Positions 8,494 through 18,080 of a DNA stretch of 64,000 bases are shown here, one piece after another. The DNA is taken from contig JAEUMQ010000023.1 of NCBI GenBank assembly GCA_016791425.1, positions 146,758 to 210,757 of the forward strand, in the 5' to 3' direction. The notes below the pieces were generated by a model, which was not told where the DNA came from, searched no databases, and was given only the letters and a program-made list of their open reading frames with translations. The stretch comes from Hyphomonadaceae bacterium (lineage in GTDB: Bacteria; Pseudomonadota; Alphaproteobacteria; Caulobacterales; Aquidulcibacteraceae). A program made the translations under genes and the position numbers. How positions within the stretch are numbered: the stretch's first letter is position 1; the number at the start of each line of letters is the position of its first letter.

Positions 8494-11361
8494 TCAGAAG
8501 GCCTTGCGGAACGTCAGCGCGGTGACGCGGCCGGCCGGGCCGTTGCGGCTTGAGTCGTACATGATGCCGGCGCCGGAGCTGTTCAGCATGAGCGGCGGCG
8601 TCTCGTCGAAGACGTTCTGCATCGACAAGGTGACGACGATGTCCTGCAGCGGACCGGGGGCGCCTTCGGCGGTCCGGTAGGTCAGGCTCGCATCGAACGA
8701 GGTGAAGGCGTCCACTTCTTCGTACTCGGCCGACGCGCCGGTCGGGATCCAGCGGCGGGCCACGTCGTAGCTGCTCTGGTAGTTCAGGAAGAGCGAGCTC
8801 TCCCATTGCCCGAAGTCGGCGCTCAACTCGGCGCGGAACTGCAGTCCGAGCGGGCCCGAATAGGCGTTGCGCAGGTCATCGACCGGGCCGCCCTGCACCA
8901 ATTGCTGGTCGTAGGTCAGCACGTACTGGCCGACGACGCCAACCCTCCATTGCGCGAGAGAGGTCTCGAAATCGTACGACGCCGTAAAGTCCAGCCCGTC
9001 GGTCTCGATCGCGCCGGAATTGACCCGCCGCATGTCGATGATCGCGATGGACGTGGCAGGTGTCGGCGAGGGCCCGAGGATGAGCCTATTGACCACGTCG
9101 TACTGCCCCGCCGCGAAGCCAGGCATGGCGGTGTTGTTCACCAGCGCCGCAAGCAGCGCGTTGTAGTCCGATTGGCTGATCGTCAGCCCTTGGGTCCAGA
9201 ACGTCGGGTTGCGATAGACGAACCCGGCGAAAGCGGGATTGGTCAGCGCGGTCGTGGCGCCCGCGTCCGAAGCCGCGCGCGTGATGACGTTCTCGTAAAC
9301 GACGTTGTAATAGTTGAGCGACAGGCGCAGGCCCGAGACGAAGGACGGCTCGTATTCGACGCCGATCGAATAGGTCTCCGCCTCTTCCGGCCCCAGCTTG
9401 CCGTTGCCGCCGATGACGCCCGTCGGGATGTAGGTCGGGCTCGTTCCCAGGAACCCTTGCGAAACGAGGGCGGCGGTCTGCACCGTGTTGACCGCGCTCG
9501 TCCACACGCCGGCCTGCGCCGAGGGCGTGTTCGCCGCCAGCACTGGGGCGTGGAACGACGTGCCGTAGCTGCCGTGGAACTCGAGCCCCTCGACGGGGAC
9601 CCAGGTCAGGCCGATCTTCGGATTGTCGGTCTTGCCGAAGTCCGAGTACTCCTCCCAGCGTTGCGCGAGCGAAAGCTCGAGCTTCTGGATGCCGGGAACC
9701 GCGTTTCCTTCGCCGAAGATCGGAATGTAGACCTCGACGAACGACGCATCGACGTCTCGCGCATTGGGCGTCGGCGGCTGCGGGAGGTAGGCGCCGGTGG
9801 CGTTGTTGATATTGAAGTTGACGAAATCGTCTTCGTAGTGCTCGGCGCCGATCGCCGCACGAACCTTGCCGCCCGGGAGATCGAACAGCGGGCCGCTCAC
9901 GCTTCCCGAGTAAAGGATCCGATCGAAGGTGTAGTTCGTCGAGCCGAACGCCCGGAGGTATTCCATCGTCACCGGGCTGTTGCAGTTCGCCGAGCCGTCG
10001 CAGAACGGATTGAAGGCCGGGATCGCCCCCAGCGGCCCAGCGAGAAGCTGCGTCGCGCGGGCTGCGAGCAGGCCGCTGTTGGTGGTCAGCACGCTGTTGG
10101 AGGCGTCGCCCGTCATGTAATAGACGTCCGCCTTCCACTCGTAGGGCAGGTCGATGCGCGCGCCGAGGGTGCCGCTGAGGATGTCCTCGTAGCCGGAGCG
10201 GATCTGCGGCCCCAGATCATAGAGCAGGCTGTAATTCACCGTCAGCGACGTGCCCGTGCAGGTGATCCCGTAGGGGTTCGTCGTGGGCGCGTTGGCGGCG
10301 TTGCAGGGGCTGAACGGGTTGGTGTGCGGAACCGTGATCGTCTGCGTCGTCGGGTTCTGCCGGATCGAGAACTGGCGCTTGTAATACACGACGTCGCCAT
10401 AGAGCTCGACGCCTTGGAAGAGCTCCTGATTGAAGCGTGCGACGATGCTGTCGGAATCTGTTTCCGGCAGCGCGTCAGCGCCGACCCAGACCGACTGGCG
10501 GTTGGGCGTGGAGAGGAGTTCGCCAAGCTGCAAGCTCGCCGCCTGGCCGCGCGGAATGCCGAACGTACCGACCGACGTCACGATGTTGCCGGGCGCCGCG
10601 AAGAGCGGAAGGTTGCCGCCGCCGACCGCCGAGAAATTGTCGTTGTAGAGTTCAGGCCGATCCGAGGCCGGCAGGCTGTCACGATGGATGCGTTCCGCGG
10701 CAAGCATGATGCCGCCGGAATCCCAGGTCGTGCCGAAGATCGCGGAGGTCTTCCAGTCCAGGCGTCCGCCGTTCGCATAGCCGACGCGGCCGCCGATCTC
10801 GGCGCCGTCGAACGGCTGGCGCATGATATAGTTCACCACGCCGCTGACCGCGTCCGAGCCGTAGATGGCCGAAGCGCCGTCCGCCACGATTTCGATGCGT
10901 TGGATCGCGATCGAGGGGATCGTGTCCGGCTCGAATGTATCGCTGTTCGCGCCGGTGGCGGGCAGGCGGTGGTTGTTCACCAGGCTCAGCGTGGCGGCGG
11001 TGCCGATGCCGCGCAGATTGACGCCGTTGGCGAAGCTGACGTTGACGACGTCGCCCTGGAAGCCCGAGCCGCCGAGCCGGCCCTCGTTGCCGCCGAACGA
11101 GAGCACCTGCGGGATCTGCCGGAGCAGGTCGGCCGTGCTCGAGTTGCCGTTCTTCTGGAGCTCTGCCTGACCGACATCGAGGACCGCGGAGCCGACCGGA
11201 TTGATGCCCACCACGCGCGTGCCGGTGACGACCAGCTCTTCAGACGCGTCCTGCGCAAAGGCCGCGCCGTTGGCGGCCAGCATCAAAGAAAAGAACGATA
11301 CGCCGCAAACGGAAGCCATGCTCCGCTTGGCCACGCTCGCGCGGTCGTTGCTACCCAACAT
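8494..11361 (-). CDS. TonB-dependent receptor (large, 955 aa)
   Basis: This is an outer-membrane active transporter. A signal peptide of about 36 residues ends in AFAQ. A TonB-box-like segment EELVVTGTR (41-49) is followed by a plug domain (about 55-190, with VADGASAIYGSDAVSGVVNYI) and a 22-strand barrel ending in aromatic TFRKAF. It is a clear paralogue of the receptor at 22027-24921, sharing the plug motif and overall layout. GGGAGGGG precedes the ATG. Neighbours are a convergent sulfatase and the divergent hpd operon. The substrate is unknown; organic polymers or aromatic compounds are more likely than siderophores in this subgroup. Confidence 0.92.
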   Translation of the reverse strand: MLGSNDRASVAKRSMASVCGVSFFSLMLAANGAAFAQDASEELVVTGTRVVGINPVGSAVLDVGQAELQKNGNSSTADLLRQIPQVLSFGGNEGRLGGSGFQGDVVNVSFANGVNLRGIGTAATLSLVNNHRLPATGANSDTFEPDTIPSIAIQRIEIVADGASAIYGSDAVSGVVNYIMRQPFDGAEIGGRVGYANGGRLDWKTSAIFGTTWDSGGIMLAAERIHRDSLPASDRPELYNDNFSAVGGGNLPLFAAPGNIVTSVGTFGIPRGQAASLQLGELLSTPNRQSVWVGADALPETDSDSIVARFNQELFQGVELYGDVVYYKRQFSIRQNPTTQTITVPHTNPFSPCNAANAPTTNPYGITCTGTSLTVNYSLLYDLGPQIRSGYEDILSGTLGARIDLPYEWKADVYYMTGDASNSVLTTNSGLLAARATQLLAGPLGAIPAFNPFCDGSANCNSPVTMEYLRAFGSTNYTFDRILYSGSVSGPLFDLPGGKVRAAIGAEHYEDDFVNFNINNATGAYLPQPPTPNARDVDASFVEVYIPIFGEGNAVPGIQKLELSLAQRWEEYSDFGKTDNPKIGLTWVPVEGLEFHGSYGTSFHAPVLAANTPSAQAGVWTSAVNTVQTAALVSQGFLGTSPTYIPTGVIGGNGKLGPEEAETYSIGVEYEPSFVSGLRLSLNYYNVVYENVITRAASDAGATTALTNPAFAGFVYRNPTFWTQGLTISQSDYNALLAALVNNTAMPGFAAGQYDVVNRLILGPSPTPATSIAIIDMRRVNSGAIETDGLDFTASYDFETSLAQWRVGVVGQYVLTYDQQLVQGGPVDDLRNAYSGPLGLQFRAELSADFGQWESSLFLNYQSSYDVARRWIPTGASAEYEEVDAFTSFDASLTYRTAEGAPGPLQDIVVTLSMQNVFDETPPLMLNSSGAGIMYDSSRNGPAGRVTALTFRKAF

Positions 11362-11430
11362 TTAGTCCCCTCCCGAATCGGCGCGTGGGAAAAAGGCGCC
11401 CACCGGATAGGTTCCGGAGCCGCCCCAGCG

Positions 11431-11564
11431 CAAAAGGTCTATACCCAGCCGGGAATCCCGAACCGGCGATTGCGCTGAGGCTAGCCCGCATCCGCGCCCT
11501 CCAGCAAGATTGAATAATCTGTTGGATGATCAAAAGGTCTGACAATGTGTTGGCCCGAACACAT
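11431..11564. promoter_or_regulatory. Inverted and direct repeats in the receptor/hpd intergenic region
   Basis: The 402-base gap 11362-11763 separates divergent genes. It holds a perfect inverted repeat ATGTGTT-6-AACACAT (11545-11564), flanked by CAAAAG (11531-11536) and CTTTTG (11565-11570), which also pair. The 10-mer CAAAAGGTCT occurs twice, at 11431-11440 and 11531-11540, exactly 100 bases apart. These look like regulator sites upstream of the leftward receptor gene. The regulator is unknown. Confidence 0.4.
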
Positions 11565-11692
11565 CTTTTGGGTCCAGGGGCGCAAGCGGCGGGGGAAATC
11601 AGGACGCCGATCGGTGCGTCTGCATCGATACAAATGTAGTGCGTAAGATCGCCGCTTCCGTCGCATTCGCGATCGCAGGAGGCGCACGCGAC

Positions 11693-11738
11693 TTGCCGAG
11701 TCAGGCCCGGCTCGGTATATAGTTTCTTGTGTAACTAT
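11693..11738 (+). promoter_or_regulatory. hpd promoter with overlapping operator-like inverted repeat
   Basis: A sigma-70-like promoter TTGCCG (11693-11698), 17-base spacer and TATATA (11716-11721) sits in front of hpd. The inverted repeat ATAGTT-8-AACTAT (11719-11738) begins inside the -10 element and covers the likely transcription start, the usual place for a repressor. The operon's own MarR gene (13424-13882) is the obvious candidate. Positions are direct observations; the regulator link is inference. Confidence 0.55.
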
Positions 11739-11763
11739 CTCCCCGAGCCATCAAGGGTCGCTC

Positions 11764-12834
11764 ATGTCCGATCTGTTCGAGAATCCCATCGGCACCGACG
11801 GCTTCGAGTTCGTCGAGTTCACCGGGCCGGCGCCGGCCGAAATGCAGCGCCGGTTCGAGGCGATGGGCTTTACCGCGGTGGCGCAGCACCGCTCCAAGAA
11901 CGTGCTCCGCTACAAGCAGGGCGACATCAATTTCCTGCTCAACCTGGAGCCCGCCGGCCAGCCGGCGGATTTCCGCGGCGTGCATGGGCCGAGCGCCAAC
12001 GCCATGGCTTTCCGCGTGAAGGACGCGCGCCACGCATTCGAGGAGGCGATCCGGCGCGGGGCCAAGCCGGTCGATATGCCGATCGGGCCCATGGAGCTCG
12101 ACATCCCCTGCATTGAGGGGATCGGAGGCGCCTATCTCTATCTGGTCGATCGCTACGGCGCGCAGACGATCTACGACGTCGATTTCCGTCCTATCGACGG
12201 CGTGCAGGCGGAGGCAAATTCGGCGGGCCTCAGCCACATCGACCATCTCACGCACAATGTGCAACGCGGGAACATGGCCAGGTGGGCGGATTATTACGAG
12301 CGCATCTTCAATTTCCGCGAGATCCGGCATTTCGACATCGAAGGACAGGTGACGGGCCTCTTCTCAAAGGCGATGACCAGCCCTTGCGGCAAGATTCGCA
12401 TCCCCCTCAACGAGAGCAAGGGCGCGGAAGGCAAGGTCGATCAGATCGAGGAATTCCTACAGCGATACCAAGGCGAAGGAATCCAGCACATCGCTCTCGC
12501 CTCGGACAATCTCTACGCCTCGGTTGACAAGCTGCGCGCGCGCGGCGTGGAGCTGCAGGACACGATCGACACCTATTACGATCTTGTCGATGCGCGGCTG
12601 CCCGGGCACGGGGAACCGCTCGACGAGCTCAAGAAGCGGCGCATCCTGATCGACGGCGGCCCAGGCGACGGATTGCTGCTTCAGATATTCTCAAAGGACG
12701 CCTTCGGCCCCATCTTCTTCGAATTCATCCAACGCAAGGGCAATGAAGGCTTCGGCGAAGGCAATTTCAAAGCCTTGTTCGAGTCCATCGAGCTCGACCA
12801 GATCCGCCGCGGCGTGCTGAAGGCGGCGTCATGA
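11764..12834 (+). CDS. hpd: 4-hydroxyphenylpyruvate dioxygenase
   Basis: The enzyme converts 4-hydroxyphenylpyruvate to homogentisate in tyrosine catabolism, using Fe(II) and O2. It is 356 residues, typical of bacterial HPPD, with two VOC-fold domains. The iron ligands are H161 (SHIDHLTHNV), H242 (GIQHIALAS) and E320 (IFFEFIQRKG). The C-terminal GFGEGNFKALFESIELDQ segment is characteristic. It is the first gene of an operon with a VOC protein (4-base overlap) and a MarR regulator, and has a promoter/operator overlap directly upstream. No homogentisate dioxygenase lies in the window. Confidence 0.93.
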   Translation: MSDLFENPIGTDGFEFVEFTGPAPAEMQRRFEAMGFTAVAQHRSKNVLRYKQGDINFLLNLEPAGQPADFRGVHGPSANAMAFRVKDARHAFEEAIRRGAKPVDMPIGPMELDIPCIEGIGGAYLYLVDRYGAQTIYDVDFRPIDGVQAEANSAGLSHIDHLTHNVQRGNMARWADYYERIFNFREIRHFDIEGQVTGLFSKAMTSPCGKIRIPLNESKGAEGKVDQIEEFLQRYQGEGIQHIALASDNLYASVDKLRARGVELQDTIDTYYDLVDARLPGHGEPLDELKKRRILIDGGPGDGLLLQIFSKDAFGPIFFEFIQRKGNEGFGEGNFKALFESIELDQIRRGVLKAAS

Positions 12835-13412
12835 GCCAGCCCGCTCCTGCGAAGCCGCTCACGAGCGGCATCCACCATGTCGCGTATCGATGCAAGGATG
12901 CGGCGCAAACGGTGGCTTTCTATCGCGACGTGCTCGGCATGGACTTCACCACCGCCTTCGCAGAGGACCATGTGCCCTCCACCGGCGCCTACGATCCCTA
13001 CATGCATGTGTTCCTCGACGCCGGCGGCGGCAACGTGATCGCCTTCTTCGAGCTGCCCGAGCAGAAGGAGATGGGGCGCGACGAGAACACGCCCGCCTGG
13101 GTGCAGCATATCGCCTTCAAGGTGGAGAGCATCGGCGCGCTCATAACCGCCAAGGCGCGGGCCGAGGCGATGGGGCTGGACGTACTGGGCCCCACCGATC
13201 ACGGCGTCTTCCAGTCGATCTACTTCTTCGATCCGAACGGGCACCGGCTCGAGCTCACGGCGGACACGGGCACGCAGGCCGAACTCGACGAGCTCCGCCG
13301 CGTTGCGCCGCTCATGCTCGAGGAATGGAGCCGTACCAAGAAGGCGCCGCAGCATGCCGCGTGGCTGCACGAGAAGGCGCGCGCAGCGCACGCAGCCGCA
13401 AAGAAGCCGTAA
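12831..13412 (+). CDS. VOC-family (glyoxalase/dioxygenase-fold) protein
   Basis: At 193 residues this protein has one vicinal-oxygen-chelate domain pair: GIHHVAYRCKDAAQTVAFYRDVLGM at the start, VQHIAFKVES in the middle and SIYFFDPNGHRLELTADTG at the end, with His and Glu in the usual metal positions (two His plus the terminal Glu). Its start overlaps the hpd stop (ATGA). The placement suggests a role in aromatic breakdown downstream of, or parallel to, hpd, but the substrate cannot be read from the sequence. The C-terminus is a charged helical tail. Confidence 0.82.
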   Translation: MSQPAPAKPLTSGIHHVAYRCKDAAQTVAFYRDVLGMDFTTAFAEDHVPSTGAYDPYMHVFLDAGGGNVIAFFELPEQKEMGRDENTPAWVQHIAFKVESIGALITAKARAEAMGLDVLGPTDHGVFQSIYFFDPNGHRLELTADTGTQAELDELRRVAPLMLEEWSRTKKAPQHAAWLHEKARAAHAAAKKP

Positions 13413-13423
13413 GCCGAAGCACG

Positions 13424-13882
13424 ATGAGTCGACAGCTGCGCCTGCAGGCCTTCATGCCCTATCGGCTCTCGATCGCCGCCAACGCAGTGAGCAAGGCGAT
13501 CGCGGCGGCCTATGCGGAACGCTTCGATCTCTCGATCCCGGAATGGCGGTTGATCGCTGTGCTGTACGAGATCGGCGAGGGCACGCAACAGGATCTCGTG
13601 CGCGCCACGCTCATGGACAAGGTGGCGGTGAGCCGGGCCGCGCATTCGCTCGAAGCGCGCCGGCTCGTCGAGCGGCGCGCCGACGCCGAAGACGGACGCG
13701 CCCGGCGACTGCGCCTGAGCGTTCAGGGCGAGGCGCTCTACGCCCGCATCGCGCCGACCGCGCTTGAATACGAGCAGCGTCTGCTGGACCGCTTCGGCAA
13801 GGCCGAGGTCGCGGCGCTGCAGAACATGCTGCTGCGCCTGGCCGACGCGGCGAACGCGATGAACGAGGAAGAAATCGCGTAG
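13424..13882 (+). CDS. MarR-family transcriptional regulator
   Basis: This 152-residue protein has a winged-helix domain: IPEWRLIAVLYEIGEGTQQDLVRATLMDKVAVSRAAHSLEARRLVERR, followed by the wing DAEDGRARRLRLSVQG, and dimerisation helices at both ends. It starts 11 bases after the VOC gene, so it is the third gene of the hpd operon. Such regulators commonly control their own operon by binding inverted repeats; a matching repeat overlaps the hpd promoter at 11719-11738. The effector might be an aromatic acid, which is inference. Confidence 0.85.
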   Translation: MSRQLRLQAFMPYRLSIAANAVSKAIAAAYAERFDLSIPEWRLIAVLYEIGEGTQQDLVRATLMDKVAVSRAAHSLEARRLVERRADAEDGRARRLRLSVQGEALYARIAPTALEYEQRLLDRFGKAEVAALQNMLLRLADAANAMNEEEIA

Positions 13883-13896
13883 CGCTAGCCGGGACG

Positions 13897-15714
13897 CTAC
13901 CCGGCAAGCGCGCTGCGACGTTCTTCCAATTGCAGCCATTCGGTCTCGGCGGCATCCCGCTCGGCGCGCGCCGCCTCCAGACGCGCAGCGGCGGCGGCGA
14001 ACGCCTTGGCGTCCTGGGCGAAGAAGGCGCCATCCGCCAGCTTCGCTTCCAGCGAGGCGATCTCGCCCTCAAGCGCCGGCACCCGAGCCTCGAGGTCGGC
14101 CAATCGGCGCTCATCCTTGTAGGAGAGCTTGCGCTGGACCCGCGGCGCCTCAGGCGCAGGCGCGGCCTTTTCGCGCGGCGGCGCGGGCGTGCGCTCGCGA
14201 AAGCCGCCATGCTCGCGCTCGAAGTCGGAGTAGCCGCCGGTGGTCTCGACCCAGATTCCATTCCCCAGCGCGCCAACGACCTGCGTCGTGACGCCGTCGA
14301 GAAAGGCGCGGTCGTGGCTGACGATCAGCACCGTGCCCTCATAGGTCGCGAGCATCTCCTCCAATCCGTCGAGTGTCTCCATGTCGAGGTCGTTGGTCGG
14401 TTCGTCGAGCACGAGCAGGTTCGCAGTGCGGGCGAGCGCCACCGCAAGGCAAAGCCGATTGCGCTCGCCGCCAGATAGCGCGTGCGTCGGCTGGCGCAAT
14501 TGTTCGGGCCGGAACAGAAAGCTCTTGGCGTAGGCCGCGACGTGGCGCGGGCGGCCGCGCACCATCACCTGATCGCCGCCAAGCGGGCAGAGGGTGTCCC
14601 AAATCGTCGCGTCCGGCATCAGGCCCGAGCGCAGCTGATCGACATAGGCGATCTCGAGATTCGTTCCCAGGCGAACCGAACCGGCGGAGGGCTCGCGGCG
14701 CTTGAGCAGGATATCGAGCAACGTCGATTTGCCCGCGCCGTTTGGGCCGACGATGCCGATCCGATCGCCGCGCATGATCTTGAGGGAGAAGTCGCGGATG
14801 ATCGCGCGCTCCCCTTCGGGGCCAGCAAAGGATTGCGAGATCCCCTTCGCCTCGATCACCAGGCGTCCGGAATCGCCGCCCTTGTCGGCGGCCAGCTCTG
14901 CGCGCGCCTGCGTCGCCAAGCCTTTGCGTTGACGCCGCTCTAAGCGCATCGCCTCAAGCTTGCGGCGGCGCCCCTCATTGCGCGAGCGGCGCGCTGTGAC
15001 GCCGCGCAAGAGCCAATGCTCCTCTGCTGCAAGCTGCGTCTCGAGCTTGGCCAAAGCCTTCGCTTCGGACGCCTCGACGCCTTCGGCCCATTCCTCGAAC
15101 GCGCCATATGGGCGTGCAAGCTTCATCACGGCGCCGTTGCGCAGCCAGAAGCAGCCTGTGGAGATGCGCTCGAGGAAGCGGCGGTCGTGACTGATGATGA
15201 GGCTCGCGCCGGAGAACCGCGCCAAGCGCTTTTCCAAGTCCTCGATCGCGGCGATGTCGAGGTGGTTGGTCGGTTCGTCGAGGAGCAGGACGTCAGGGTC
15301 GGCGGCGAAAGCGCGCGCGAGCGCGGCGCGTCGGATCTCGCCGCCCGACAGGCCCTCCGGCGAGCGATCGGGATCGAGGGCGTAGGATTGCAATTGCGCT
15401 TCGGCGGCGTGGCGGGGCGTCGGGGACGCGTCGCCGAACGGCGCCTCGCAATAAGCGCGCAGCGTGGCGAACCCGGCGAGACTCGGTTCCTGCGGCACGA
15501 GGCCGGTCCGCGCTCCGCCTGCAAACGCGACCTCGCCTTTATCAGGCTCCAACGCGCCTTCGATGACGCGCATCAGCGTCGATTTGCCGGCGCCGTTGAG
15601 ACCGACCAGACACGCGCGCTCTCTGCGGACGAGCGCGAGGTCCACGCCCGTGAAAAGCGGCGCGCCGCCAAGGCTCAGGCGGATGCCTTTCAACTGCACG
15701 AGGTCGCGGGCCAT
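13897..15714 (-). CDS. uup: ABC-F family ATPase, Uup-like
   Basis: About 605 residues with two ABC ATPase domains and no membrane part. Walker A motifs are GLNGAGKST and GPNGAGKST, signature motifs are LSGGE and LSGGERNRL, and Walker B segments end in DEPTNHLD and DEPTNDLD. A charged linker joins the domains, and a C-terminal coiled coil (KLSYKDERRLADLEARV onward) fits the Uup subgroup, which binds DNA or ribosomes and affects transposon excision and translation. ATG at 15714 is preferred over a GTG one codon earlier. It converges on the MarR gene. Confidence 0.87.
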   Translation of the reverse strand: MARDLVQLKGIRLSLGGAPLFTGVDLALVRRERACLVGLNGAGKSTLMRVIEGALEPDKGEVAFAGGARTGLVPQEPSLAGFATLRAYCEAPFGDASPTPRHAAEAQLQSYALDPDRSPEGLSGGEIRRAALARAFAADPDVLLLDEPTNHLDIAAIEDLEKRLARFSGASLIISHDRRFLERISTGCFWLRNGAVMKLARPYGAFEEWAEGVEASEAKALAKLETQLAAEEHWLLRGVTARRSRNEGRRRKLEAMRLERRQRKGLATQARAELAADKGGDSGRLVIEAKGISQSFAGPEGERAIIRDFSLKIMRGDRIGIVGPNGAGKSTLLDILLKRREPSAGSVRLGTNLEIAYVDQLRSGLMPDATIWDTLCPLGGDQVMVRGRPRHVAAYAKSFLFRPEQLRQPTHALSGGERNRLCLAVALARTANLLVLDEPTNDLDMETLDGLEEMLATYEGTVLIVSHDRAFLDGVTTQVVGALGNGIWVETTGGYSDFEREHGGFRERTPAPPREKAAPAPEAPRVQRKLSYKDERRLADLEARVPALEGEIASLEAKLADGAFFAQDAKAFAAAAARLEAARAERDAAETEWLQLEERRSALAG

Positions 15715-15788
15715 CACGGCTACATAGCGTGTTCGCCACGGCTTGAAAGCCGCCCTCCATGCGGCGGGTTGTCAGCGCCTCCTGGCGC

Positions 15789-18080
15789 TCAGGGCGAGGG
15801 CGCGACGATCCGAGGCGCCAATCGCTCAATCCCGCGCGCATGAGCGGTTTCGCGGCGGGGCAGCCTGCCGTTTGCCGCCTTGTCGCGGCGCTCGCGCGCA
15901 GCCACAGCAGCGGACGCCAGCTGGAACGCCAGGATGGATTCGGCGCCCTGGTTGAGATTGGGGCCCTCTGGTCCGAGGCCGTCATAGCAGCCGCCGTCCT
16001 CGGTCATGAGACAGACGCCAAGGTCGTTCTCGCCGAGATACCAGCCAAACGCGCGGTCCATCTCGTCCCGCCATGTGCGATCGCCGCTGACATCGTAAGC
16101 GGCGGCGCAGGCGTCGATCGTCGCGACCGCCTCAAGCGGTTGCTGATCGAATTGCACGGGCTGCGCATAGGCGCACCCGAGTTCGCGCGAGCCCACCGGC
16201 CGGAAGCAGCCGCTCGGCGCAGTCTGCACCCGCGTGAGCCATCGCAATGACCTAAACCCGCAATCGACAAGCTCACCGTCGCCGAGGGCCTGGCCCGCCC
16301 GCAACAAGGCTTGAGGCAAGCGCGCATTGTCGTAGGCCAGCCAAGGCTCAATCCAATCCCAGTCTGGCCGCCGCGCACTCGCATGTCCTTCGCAAAGCGA
16401 CTGCGCGGCGGCGTGCAGAAAGTCCCGCCAGCGCGTATCGCCCATGGCGAGGAGCCTGCTCAAGCCGAGCATCGCGAACGCCTTGGCCCGCGGCGCCCGC
16501 AGCGCCGTCAAGTGCGGGGCTGCGCGCTCAACCAGGTGAAGCGCCCAGCGCTTGAGATCCTCGTCCTTGGCCGTGAACGCGGTCTCGCCGAGCGCCCACA
16601 AGCCGCGGCCGCAGGAATCCTCCGAGCCGACATCTTCCAGCCAGCGCCGATCGTAGCTCATGAAATTGCGGAAACGGCCCGCGTCCGGGTTCCAGGCATG
16701 CTCAATGAACGCCGCGTACACCCATGCGAAGCGATCAAGGACCGGCCCCGGCGCGTGCTGAGTGAGAATGAGCGCTCGCGCGTTGTCATCGAGGCAATAG
16801 CCGTGATTGCGGTCAGGCGCGGCGAAGCGCGCATGCTGGAACATGCCGCAATGATCGGTCATGCGTTCGATCGCGCGCGTCGGCGGCGAGGGCGCGGAAA
16901 AACGCCGCGCCGGCGCCCGGACTTCCGGACGCATCTCGTCGCGGACCTGATCGAACAGGCGCCAATATGCGTCGCCTACCGCGCTCCAGACCGTCCTTCT
17001 TCCCTTGGCGTACGCCCGGCGGCCCAGCGCCTCACGCGCGCCATGGTCATCCAGAAGGGCGACGACTGCCTCGCCCAGCGCGGCAGCGTCGCTGAACGGC
17101 GTCAGCACGCCCACGCCATCTCGCAACAATTCCTCCGCATGCCAATAGGGCGTCGATACGATCGGCTTGCCGAGCGCCAGCGCATAGGCGAGCGTGCCCG
17201 ACGTGATCTGGGCTTCGCTCAGGTAGGGCGTGACGTAGACGTCCGCGGCGATCAGGTAGTCTACCAGTTCATCGACGCCGACATAGGCGTTCACGAAGCG
17301 CACATTGTCCGCCACGCCAAGGCTGGCGGCGAGCGCTTGCAGACTTTCGCGATAGCTCTCCCCGTCGCGCGCCAGAAGATGCGGGTGAGTCGCGCCAAGC
17401 AAAAGATAGAGAGCGTTCGGCCGAGCGGCGACGACGCGAGGCAGAGCGCGGATCATGGTTTCCACGCCCTTGTTCGGGGACAAGAGGCCCGAGGTGAGCA
17501 CCACCTCGCGACCATCCAAGCCGCAGCGCGCCTTCATGTGCGCCGCCGGCGTGAAGGCCCGATCCGGCGCGCCGTGCGGGATGACCGCGATCTTGCGGGG
17601 CGGCGCGCAGAACGCGCGCTGCAGGATGTCGCGCCCCTTGGGCGACATCACCACCAGGCGCGCCGAACGCGCGATCAGCCGGTCCATCACCCGCCGCTGA
17701 TCGGGGTTCGGGTGCTCCAGAACGGTGTGCAGGGTCGTGACGACCGGACAGCGCAACTCGTCCAAGAACGCAAGCAGGTGCGCCCCCGCCGCACCGCCGA
17801 AGATGCCGAACTCATGCTGGACGCAAACCAGGTCGACGCCGCGAGCGCGGAGGCGCCGCGCCGCCTCCACATAGGCCTGGAGAGAATCCTGCGCGATCTC
17901 TTCGGCAACGGCGTCCGGATAGTCGTACACCCCGAACGTGTCGCTAAGCGCTACAACTTCGCAGCAGGCGGCCGGGTTGCCTGCGGCGAGCGCGACGCCC
18001 AGGTCCCGCGTGAAAGTTGCGATGCCGCAGCGTCGCGGCGGAAAAGTCCCGACAAGCGCGATGCGTTTGCCTCTGGCCAT
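15789..18080 (-). CDS. GT4 glycosyltransferase fused to an alpha/alpha-barrel domain
   Basis: A 763-residue protein with two parts. Residues 1-390 form a GT-B, GT4-type glycosyltransferase: GTFPPRRCGIATFTRDLG at the N-terminus, LLSPNKGVETMIRALP, and SEAQITSGTLAYALALGKP at the donor site. From about 410 on, the sequence turns into an (alpha/alpha)-barrel-like region (HGYCLDDNARALIL, SEDSCGRGLWALGE, FDQQPLEAVATIDA) related to glycan-processing domains. I start at ATG 18080; an upstream in-frame extension lacks domain content. It is divergent from a PRC-barrel gene with an EcfG promoter and close to a GH130 gene, which suggests joint glycan metabolism. Confidence 0.82.
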   Translation of the reverse strand: MARGKRIALVGTFPPRRCGIATFTRDLGVALAAGNPAACCEVVALSDTFGVYDYPDAVAEEIAQDSLQAYVEAARRLRARGVDLVCVQHEFGIFGGAAGAHLLAFLDELRCPVVTTLHTVLEHPNPDQRRVMDRLIARSARLVVMSPKGRDILQRAFCAPPRKIAVIPHGAPDRAFTPAAHMKARCGLDGREVVLTSGLLSPNKGVETMIRALPRVVAARPNALYLLLGATHPHLLARDGESYRESLQALAASLGVADNVRFVNAYVGVDELVDYLIAADVYVTPYLSEAQITSGTLAYALALGKPIVSTPYWHAEELLRDGVGVLTPFSDAAALGEAVVALLDDHGAREALGRRAYAKGRRTVWSAVGDAYWRLFDQVRDEMRPEVRAPARRFSAPSPPTRAIERMTDHCGMFQHARFAAPDRNHGYCLDDNARALILTQHAPGPVLDRFAWVYAAFIEHAWNPDAGRFRNFMSYDRRWLEDVGSEDSCGRGLWALGETAFTAKDEDLKRWALHLVERAAPHLTALRAPRAKAFAMLGLSRLLAMGDTRWRDFLHAAAQSLCEGHASARRPDWDWIEPWLAYDNARLPQALLRAGQALGDGELVDCGFRSLRWLTRVQTAPSGCFRPVGSRELGCAYAQPVQFDQQPLEAVATIDACAAAYDVSGDRTWRDEMDRAFGWYLGENDLGVCLMTEDGGCYDGLGPEGPNLNQGAESILAFQLASAAVAARERRDKAANGRLPRRETAHARGIERLAPRIVAPSP

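Noticed and set aside
8806..11478. A long open frame on the plus strand opposite the TonB-dependent receptor at 8494-11361
   Set aside because: It has no domain pattern, is rich in Arg/Gly/Val and mirrors the GC-biased codons of the real gene on the other strand.
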